DNA of 41,115 nucleotides from Scleroderma bovista (Eukaryota; Basidiomycota; Agaricomycetes; Boletales; Sclerodermataceae), in NCBI GenBank assembly GCA_037178675.1, contig JAYMGJ010000739.1, forward strand, positions 1-41,115, given 5' to 3'. Position numbers and translations under genes: made by a program. Within the stretch, counting starts at the first letter, position 1. Every line of letters begins with the position of its first letter. Shown piece after piece: positions 33,978 through 41,115 of this stretch. The notes beneath the pieces are model-generated. The model made no database searches, had not been told where the DNA came from, and saw only the letters and a program-made list of their open reading frames with translations.

Positions 33978-34902
33978 ATGCTTGCCGACTCTCTCATTTC
34001 CAGACTTACCTCCGTGCTGGGTCGCCAGGGTGCGATGCTGGAGCTCAGATCGATGAAGGAAGCTCTGAAGCCGTCCGACCCTCCCACGAGACTCGTGGCT
34101 ATGCTCGAGCGAAGGTTACAAGGTGAACCACTCCAGTACATCTTGGGTAAGTTGTCGCAACGACGCAACCGAGGTTTCATTCTGACGCATCATGACTGCT
34201 CCAGGCAGCATGCCATTCGGGCCGTTGAACCTCCTCTGCCGGCCACCTACCCTAATACCCCGTCCAGAGACTGCGGTCTGGGTTTCTCGTCTTGCTAGCA
34301 TCGTCTCTCCCTCCAACACTCGGCCGCTGTCGGTGTTGGACCTCTGCACAGGTTCAGGTTGCATACCGCTCCTGTTATGTCATCTTTTGCCATCAGGCAG
34401 TGCTCACGCAATTGGTGTGGACGTTGCAGAGGATGCAATCAAGCTAGCCACTGATAATGCAGCACGATGTGACATCGCCACAGCCCGCGGGGAATCTGAT
34501 GACAATTCCCGCAATGTGTTCACTCCCGTTGTGGGTGATATCTGCGATCCGGATCTTCTCAATTCCTTGCCAGCACCTTTCGATCTTATCACGGCTAATC
34601 CCCCATACATACCAAGGAAACAATATGATGAGCTCCCGCCCACCATCAAAGATTACGAAGACCGACGTGCATTACTTGGCGATCTGCCGGGTTCGCATGA
34701 TGGTCTATCCTTTTACCATTTAATTGCTCGCTTCTTGGCCCAGAAAGGCGTTTTCCGCGACCGGGCCATCGTTGCTTTTGAAGTCGGTGATGGAACAGCA
34801 CAGGCGGTCGAATCCATCCTGCACAAGTCTGCTGGCCTAAAAAATACGGAGACGTGGACGGACCCATTGGGGAAGCAGTGTGTGGTCCTTGCACGTACAT
34901 GA
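33978..34902 (+). CDS. HemK/PrmC-type protein N5-glutamine methyltransferase (probably mitochondrial)
   Basis: Two exons, 33978-34146 and 34205-34902, split by a 58-nt intron inside the conserved YILG-SMPFGPL join, give 288 residues. The N-terminal helical domain (LVAMLERRLQGEPLQYILG) precedes IPRPETAVWV, the SAM-binding glycine loop VLDLCTGSGCIPLL, IGVDVAEDAIKLA, and the catalytic NPPY in FDLITANPPYIPR. The rest (DGLSFYHLIARF, VAFEVGDGTA) matches the family. HemK/PrmC enzymes methylate the Gln of the GGQ motif in class I release factors using SAM; yeast Mtq1 does this in mitochondria and Mtq2 in the cytosol. The PrmC-like N-terminal domain favours the Mtq1 type. The start is the ATG at 33978, giving an Arg-containing N-terminus. 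Confidence 0.9.
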
Positions 34903-34934
34903 ATTCTTGCACACACGACCTCGACCATCCATAA

Positions 34935-35109
34935 TATAACTGATTGGGCCTGCCCTGCATTCCATGTGGGCGTTTATGTCTGTTGTCTTTCTCCATGTTA
35001 TCACGACTGCGTTGTATAACTGATTGGGCCTGCCCCACATTCCATCTGGACATTTTATATCTGCTGTCTTTCTCCATGTTATCACGACTGTCTTGTATAA
35101 CTGATTGGG
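34935..35109. repeat. 80-81-bp minisatellite, 2.2 copies
   Basis: Units begin at 34935, 35015 and 35096 (partial), each starting TATAACTGATTGGG and ending with CTCCATGTTATCACGACTG. The two full copies differ at several positions. They lie within about 200 bp of the HemK stop codon and probably include its 3' untranslated region. Confidence 0.88.
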
Positions 35110-35727
35110 TACATCCATTCAAAAATAGAAACCCCTTGCCTCGACTCTCGTCTCAGGTGTCCTGTTTTGATTCATGCATTGCCTAGAAAGACAGTGAACC
35201 AGTCTTCGTTATGTAACGATGACATTATGTAATTGACTTGAACGAGAATGCCAAGAATGCTTGTTCTATTGGTATCATGTATGTGTTACAGCTAGTTTTG
35301 TACAGTCTAAGTGCACCAAATGTCCGAATGATCCTGCCAAGGTCTCAGTTAAGTGATTGCTCTTTTCATCGATATGCTCCTTTGTAATGCATCCCTAACT
35401 TCCCAGTCCTAGATCTCCCCGTTTTCCCAAGCCTCAAGCAGACATACCAAAATTTGTGTCTGAAGTTTTGCCATCATCACCTCTGGATCGCTCTGACTTT
35501 GAACTTGAAGTCCGCACCACCTAGAATCTGGCACCGAGATCATAGCACGTTCGATACTTGGACGCTCAAATCTGGATGTGATTTCTTGTTTGGCTCGACT
35601 GGGAAGTACAACCCAACGAACTAAAACAAACCAGAATTCTGATCTGTAGGTTTGATAGGACCGATGCCATAAGAGTCAGACACAAAAGGGTCTTTACCTC
35701 CCACTCACTCGGCTAGCTCGTGCAATG
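35110..35727. other. intergenic, nothing identified
   Basis: No coding signal beyond chance frames. Mixed-composition spacer downstream of the HemK gene. Confidence 0.4.
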
Positions 35728-35896
35728 CTTGCGTCCGGACTTGTTCGGATACCCAAAACGTCTGGGACCGAGACTACTCGTGCTAGTCTCGACACCCAGC
35801 CATTCTAGGAAACCGGATTCATCCGGGCACGTAGTGCTTCCTAGAACCTTGCGTCCGGACTTGTTCGGATACCCAAAACGTCTGGGACCGAGACTA
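35728..35896. repeat. 49-bp exact direct repeat flanking nested palindromes
   Basis: The 49-bp unit starting CTTGCGTCCGGACTTG is identical at 35728-35776 and 35848-35896. Between the copies are nested inverted repeats: TTCTAGGAA (35803) with TTCCTAGAA (35838), and CCGGAT-TC-ATCCGG (35813-35826). GAGACTA at the end of copy 1 pairs with TAGTCTC seven bases later. The layout suggests a small non-autonomous element or a replication-slippage product. Confidence 0.75.
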
Positions 35897-35999
35897 ACCA
35901 TTACTAGTATGTAAACATTGTAAAGCAAGGTTCTTGTGATAGCCTGATAAGTCAAGAAACGACACATGCATCAAAGATACGTACAGGGTGCACTGATCT

Positions 36000-36060
36000 G
36001 CAAAGCTAAGCGTCACTGTGGCCAGCCATAATGACGCTTAACTGAATTGCTTTGCTTAGC
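36000..36060. repeat. hairpin / inverted repeat
   Basis: TAAGCGTCA (36007-36015) is followed by its complement TGACGCTTA (36032-36040). An outer pair GCAAAGC (36000) and GCTTTGC (36049) extends the structure. AGCGTCACTG recurs near 36108. Confidence 0.6.
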
Positions 36061-36794
36061 CGACTCGTCTCACCCAATCAGAGAGGTCACCGAAGTATTC
36101 AAAAGTGTAGCGTCACTGGGGGCCTCTCTCAGATAGGCTGAAGACTCCAAAAAGTTTTTTTTCAAGGCGTCAGAGGCATCTGAGGAAGAGACTCAAAATT
36201 GACGAAGTTTTGAATTAGATCTGAAGACTACCCGAAGGTACTTATCCTTATAAGGGGTGGAATCCACTGGAATCCACCGGCTAGTGTATCAGATGGATAA
36301 CGACAAGCTTGTATGTATGTATAGCATCGGATCTTCGAGGACATGCACGTTTGACGGGGTCGCTATTTAGATTCTACCAGGGTGAGTATAACTTGATGGT
36401 GCGAGCGATTAGGGTTTTCCAGAAAAGGAAGGTGTTTTCTTTCGTCGGACGAAGGTGGCTCCCAGAACCATGTCAACTGAGCAAGGTGATCGGATGCGGA
36501 CAACGTCCTCAGTGGGTCCTAACAGCCTCTCGAGCAATCGGATCATCCGAATTGCATTATTAGCGGGTAGTAATCATGAAGCATCGTTTTTGCGTAGTAC
36601 AGCGACCAACTCCTACAAAAGAACATACTACATTGTATCCTACAAGGCAAGAAGTACTTCACACAAATTGTTGTACATTGAACTCAGACGTTTGGCAAAC
36701 ACAGAAAAGCATAGATCGTTAGGCGTAACTCGGACTAATAGAGTAGAGGTCGTGAGAGACGGCGACAAGTAGCGAGGATAGAACATACCTTCCT
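36061..36794. other. intergenic, nothing identified
   Basis: Short open frames here have no domain signature and no splice logic. I see no gene between the hairpin and the stop codon of the GMC oxidoreductase. Confidence 0.4.
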
Positions 36795-38626
36795 TCAGTT
36801 TTTCGACTCGTTAATAGGCGGGGCCAGGTGATCAGCAAGCCGAAGCGATAGAGCCGCCAAAGTGACGGTCGGGTTCGCTTCGACGCTGTATGGGAAGACG
36901 GACAAATCACAAACATGAAGGTTCGAGAAGCCGTGAACCTTTAAGTTTTCGTCGACAACACCAGTGCCATTTGGGCTGTCCATCCGCATTGACCCAGCTT
37001 CGTGCGCAAATATACCGCAACCCAGAAGTTCCGGGATAGGTGCCAATTCCGCGGCGATAGATTTCAGTAATTCTCCAAGAGTGTCGAGGTCGTCGCCTGC
37101 ATCGCCGCCACTTCCACTAGTACCCTCACCACCGTTGAGATGGACGGTAGAAAGAGCCTCAGAAACAGAGGCGAAGCTGACGTCAATCTTCTCCGAGTCC
37201 ATCTTCTTGAGTATGACCTCCGTGGCGACAGCATTACGAATTCTTGTCGTTAAGATCTGCAAATTGATGAGGGAGTCCTCATCTTTGTATGTGTGCTCGC
37301 GTCTGAGCCGGATAACTGGGTGGGGGGCACCTGAATTGACTACCAAATTTCTGTCTTCCAACGGTGCTCCATATTCAATCAAGACAGCGATGGTATCGAA
37401 CCTGTCAGCATGGGCCTTAAATTCCGCTTCTCCGTTTTCCATCCTGATCAACTGGGGTTTTCCGGACCTTGCCCGTTTGGTGCCAAGATACTGGTGAATA
37501 GAGACATTCGAACTGCCAGCAAGGTAGAAGTTATTGTTGATGGTAACGGTCAGGAGTGCGGTCGTGCCGTTGATATGGATCATAGTCTGGAGAAGAAGAG
37601 GGGCGGAAGGGTCACCAGAAGGACGCTTCATCGCGAATCTCGTAATATATAATGCGTGGTCCGTCAACCCTTTGCCGACGAGAGGGTTGTAGAGTTGCAG
37701 ACTGCTGTTAAGAGCGATCTGGGCTGTGCAAAGCGTGCCAGCTGCAAGAATAACTTGCGCCCCATTCGCAGAGATTTTCATGGTAGTGTCATTGCCCGCC
37801 AGTCGGACAGTCAAGGCTGGGACCAACCTAGATACTAGGGTCAGTAAAGGATATGCTGGGGAGAAAAAAGAAAACGTCACCTTGTATCATTGTCTGCGGA
37901 GACATGTTCAACTTCAAGTACCTCCGCGTTCATGAGGATCGTTAAACACGGGTCTCGAGCATAGACACGGTTGAGAAGGCGATCAACAGTGCTGTAAGCG
38001 CCTTGAGGGAAGCGATAAACCTCAGCCTGAAACTGCGTTGCAGTCGGTCCAAGGACGATTTCGCTCGCATCGTAGGGTTCAACGGCTTGCGCGACCTGCG
38101 ATTTCGCTGTATTGATGAAAGCTTGATCAACGTGGCCCTCGGGGTATGGAGCGTCTGGATCTTGGGAACCATTCGTGACAAGATGAAACGCCTTTGTAAA
38201 GTAGCTGCCTTGAAGATCCTGCGCTACCTTTTGTGGAAAGTGCGTGTCAAGAGTGTTGGCACTGGCGGGGGGGATCCAAAGGCCCCAGACAACGGAACGG
38301 CCTCCAAGGCAGTACAGAGGACCGCCAATATATGGCTCCGAGCCGTCTGCGAGTTGTACCCATCCCTTCAAGCTATTGAAAATCGTCTCATTCCCCTCTG
38401 GAGAATCCTCTTCCCCTCGAGCAAAGCTGGGACGTGCAGTGTTGCATACGTGAGTGGTAAATGCCAGGGGCCCGCGTTCGATCAGAAGGACCCTTTTCCC
38501 TCGGCCTGCTAGCTCGTCCGCCAGAATGCCTCCGCCAAAGCCACTTCCAACAACAATATAATCGTAACCTCCATTTTCACTGATTTTCCGAACTACGTCG
38601 GGATCGGCAGAAAGGAACCTATCCAT
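36795..38626 (-). CDS. GMC-type FAD-dependent oxidoreductase
   Basis: Two exons, 38626-37881 and 37827-36795, with a 53-nt intron joining NDTR to LVPALTV, give 592 residues. The N-terminus has the FAD-binding Rossmann motif YDYIVVGSGFGGG with LLIERG ending the second strand. CLGGRSVVWGLWIPP corresponds to the second GMC block. The C-terminal GMC_oxred_C domain shows IFAHEAGSMRMD, GVVDENLKVHGFSNLHVCDL and ANPTVTLAALSLRLADHL; the His of HEAG is near the usual active-site His-Asn pair. GxS-W in place of the usual GGSS-N and the long middle insert recall pyranose-oxidase-like members rather than aryl-alcohol oxidases. No signal peptide, so probably intracellular. The substrate cannot be told from sequence. 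Confidence 0.88.
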
Positions 38627-39376
38627 TTATGGAAGATATCTGTTATTGATCAAATAAGCTGCCATAGATATTGACACTGGAACATGAAGGCACGTAAGGT
38701 TTACCTTGTAGACGGCTGGTGGAGGGAATTAATCGATAGCAGTGTCGTTGTATGTGCTTAAGTAGTCCAAGGATTCCGACCTCGTGTTTGCAAAGACGTG
38801 ATTCTGCCGATCTAGACATCGAGGGCTGTGTGGTTAACGGAAGTAGGGGCCTCCTACTAGTGCAAGTAAGTACTGATCATTTTTTCGGGGGGGATGGTTG
38901 AAGCCTGGAGCCATTCAACGAGGCAGCGTTTGTATTGATCATGGGTCTGACTTGGCTAATTGAAGCGCCCTAATTATGGTTAGATTACCCCTGACTGCCA
39001 TCACTAACCACGTACTGGGGTCATGTTGCCTGGATAGTGCTGGCACTTAGTTTGTCCTCACATGTAGGGAGTTGTATGTATGCGGTAAACTGATTTACTA
39101 CAATGTAATCACTACTACATACAATGCCATAGACGACTACGTCGTATGCGTCGCTAACGGAAGTGATTGGGAAGGCCGTTGTGGCTGGTGGTGGTGGCCG
39201 TTGAAGGAGCTACTGGCCATTGCCGTCGACGTGCTGGTGGTGTAGCCGTCGTCGTCGTCGTCGTCACTTTTAGGATGTCGGAGTGAAGCCGAGGCCATCA
39301 GTAAGGGGGGTCCCCTCGATGCAAAATGAGGGGGTTAGATGGATAACCGAACGTGGACTCCCAAACCCGTCCGAAT
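38627..39376. other. intergenic with trinucleotide repeats
   Basis: Promoter-side flank of the GMC gene. Contains a GGTGGTGG tract and a CGT/GTC microsatellite (six or so units, about 39245-39265). No gene seen. Confidence 0.5.
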
Positions 39377-39663
39377 TACAGCTACCTGCAAAACATTAGA
39401 CCGCTTGCTGCTACCCTCCACTCAGCTTTTTTGTTTACATGTGGAGCAATACAAATAGAACTAATCCAGATATAGTCTGTCACGACAGTCCAACTCAATA
39501 GACCACTATGGTAGCTGGAGGCCCGTCATGCCCTACGGAAATCGTCGTCACATTCTACAGGCAGCAAACGAGCAGATTTTCACGATGTCTGCTCGTCACA
39601 TGTAAACAAAAAAGCTGAGTGGAGCGTAGCAGCAAGCGGTCTAATGTTTTGCAGGTAGCTGTA
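39377..39663. mobile_element. MITE with 67-bp terminal inverted repeats (TA-flanked)
   Basis: Positions 39377-39443 and 39597-39663 are inverted copies of 67 bp with a single mismatch (CTACCC versus CTACGC). The outer ends read TA-CAGCTACCTGC and its complement, so the element is best seen as CAGCTACC...GGTAGCTG flanked by a TA duplication, as for Tc1/mariner-derived elements. The 153-bp interior has no coding capacity. The near-perfect arms show a recent origin, and transcripts would fold into a long hairpin. Confidence 0.85.
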
Positions 39664-40137
39664 GTCGGAGAGGGAACGATTGTCTTCCATCGAATCTTTG
39701 GTCTGCCTTGGGGAGACTAGTCCGAATTGGTAGTCTGGACACGTTGGTATCAGTGGCCTGGAAACATTCAAATCTTGTCTGAATCGGGAGCCTCGAGGCA
39801 GTCCCTCACAACGTACAACCTTCCAAAAGTTCCACGAGATTCTTCTCTGAGGATTCATATCTGCTATCTCGGAGAAAGCGGCCCCTGATAATCACAGGCT
39901 GAAGTTTCTGACGCTACAGGGAGGGCACGTTGGAGGGTGTTATCGTTCGTCGGTAGCAGTCAATCCACACACTGATTTACCCCCCGCGGTTGTCTGGGCG
40001 AACGAAGGGTCGAGAACACTGGAGGAACTTTGACGCACCATAGACCCTCTGAGCCTCCCTATTCCCGCCGATGTCGGCGTTAACAGCCTGACCATCTTCC
40101 AAGTCTGCCCACGGGAGACTAGGCAGCCCCCTCCAGC
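39664..40137. other. intergenic, upstream of SAM carrier gene
   Basis: No coding signal. It must hold the promoter of the carrier gene, but no clear TATA box was assigned. Confidence 0.4.
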
Positions 40138-41115
40138 ATGGCAGCAGAACGCAAACCATCGTTTGTTCAGTCTCTTCTAGTACGCACCTCCAATCTTCTC
40201 AAATACACTGACATGAGCTTGAACAAGATCGTTGAATAGGCCGGGGGTGCAGCAGGGACTACCGTTGACCTGCTTTTCTTTCCCATTGACACTGTCAAAA
40301 CCCGACTCCAGTCTGCGCAAGGATTCATCAAGGCTGGAGGGTTCAGAGGGATATACAAGGGTATTGGCAGCGTGGTTGTCGGGAGTGCACCCGGCGGTGC
40401 GTTCCCTCTCTCGCGCATCGTCCTTACGTTCATGTCCTTCGGACAATAGCTGCTGTCTTCTTCTCAACGTATGACTCGATGAAGCGGACATTGCCAATGC
40501 AAGGACAATTCGCACCACTAAACCACATGTTATCCGCGTCTATTGGCGAGGTGGTGTGTTCCCCTCAGTCTGTGTCACTGCTTTGCCTGCATGGATTTTA
40601 CCCCCACAGGCCGCTTGTCTCATTCGTGTTCCCACAGAGGTCATCAAATCGCGCACACAGACATCGTCGTATGGCACGTCTGCTACTTCTTCTTTGGCGT
40701 CTGCAAAACTGCTCCTGCAGAGCGACGGTATAAAAGGACTATACCGGGGATATGGAATAACAGTCATGCGCGAAGTATGTCAGTGGGGACTCCTTGACGC
40801 GTTCTTACTGACTCCCGACATGGTAGATACCCTTTACGTCCTTGCAGTTCCCCTTGTATGAATACCTCAAGTATCGTGTTTCCCTTGCTAAGGATTCCCG
40901 GCCGCTTCATGCCTCCGAGGCGGCTGGATGCGGCAGTATAGCAGGCGGTGTAGCGGCAGCACTTACTACGCCGCTCGATGTCCTCAAAACGCGAGTCATG
41001 CTTGATATGAGGGTACGTCCTGGACATGGTATCGGCCACACTCAATGTTCGACACCCATGACATGTTAGGAATCTTCTTCTCGTTTTCCATCCCTAATCA
41101 GTCGTGTCCGGGATA
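40138..41115 (+). CDS. PET8: mitochondrial S-adenosylmethionine carrier (Pet8/SLC25A26 type), 3' end outside window
   Basis: Start at ATG 40138 ([14 protein letters not shown]). Exons: 40138-40179, 40240-40396, 40450-40550, 40610-40774, 40827-41012, and 41070 to the window end; all joins are in phase. Three mitochondrial carrier repeats carry the P-x-D/E-x-x-K/R signature: [23 protein letters not shown] and [11 protein letters not shown]. Other family blocks are [54 protein letters not shown] and [13 protein letters not shown]. This inner-membrane carrier exchanges cytosolic SAM for S-adenosylhomocysteine. The opening [15 protein letters not shown] and IPFTxxQFPLYE blocks are typical of the SAM carrier subfamily. 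The gene looks intact up to the window edge. Confidence 0.9.

Noticed and set aside
36309..36772. Plus-strand frames between the repeats and the GMC gene
   Set aside because: No recognisable domain, no introns and ordinary chance length.
39580..39858. 92-residue minus-strand frame
   Set aside because: It overlaps the right arm of the MITE and has no domain.

Overview
This is a fungal nuclear window, almost certainly from a mushroom-forming basidiomycete (Agaricomycetes). The genes carry many 45-60 nt GT-AG introns. Several families belong to that clade: DUF6533 membrane proteins, DUF6698, Plavaka transposase, DUF6570/Helitron proteins and an F-box plus nucleotidyltransferase-like family. No bacterial features, CRISPR arrays or convincing tRNA/rRNA genes were seen.

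Layout. (1) 1-5640: the 3' part of a dead Ty1/copia retrotransposon (gag, protease, integrase, reverse transcriptase, RNase H, 3' LTR). An unrelated 270-bp solo LTR interrupts it at 1110-1379. (2) 5640-11380: accessory DNA with a possible decayed LTR, a minus-strand remnant of a DUF6570 (Helitron-associated) gene, two unrecognised plus-strand genes and an intact F-box/NTase-like gene (10254-11156). (3) 11382-20146: a second F-box/NTase-like gene cut in two by a complete 7,792-bp Plavaka-type (CMC superfamily) DNA transposon at 11827-19618. The transposon has 13-bp perfect terminal inverted repeats and a 2-bp AT target duplication. Removing it restores the host reading frame exactly across the junction. 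It carries two divergent genes: a ten-exon Plavaka transposase and a DUF6698 protein. (4) 20600-24192: two convergent DUF6533 membrane-protein genes. (5) 24516-27988, minus strand: an unrecognised gene, a conserved disordered basic protein and a small C2H2-like fragment. (6) about 28004-33650: an apparently intact Helitron with an OB-fold (RPA-like) gene and a 1,369-residue Rep-helicase gene. (7) 33978-41115: ordinary host genes: a HemK/PrmC-type glutamine methyltransferase, a GMC-type FAD oxidoreductase and a mitochondrial S-adenosylmethionine carrier (cut by the window end). Minisatellites, structured repeats and a 67-bp-TIR MITE lie between them.

How it fits together. The left 20 kb is a nest of mobile elements in a fast-evolving gene cluster, and the right end is stable housekeeping sequence. 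Many in-frame stops in the left part read TGA where the family or context suggests CGA (Arg), consistent with CpG methylation and deamination of repeats. The Helitron genes show no such damage, so it is probably the youngest large insertion. The strongest candidate for something undescribed is the Plavaka element with its DUF6698 partner gene, together with its precisely datable insertion into the F-box/NTase gene.
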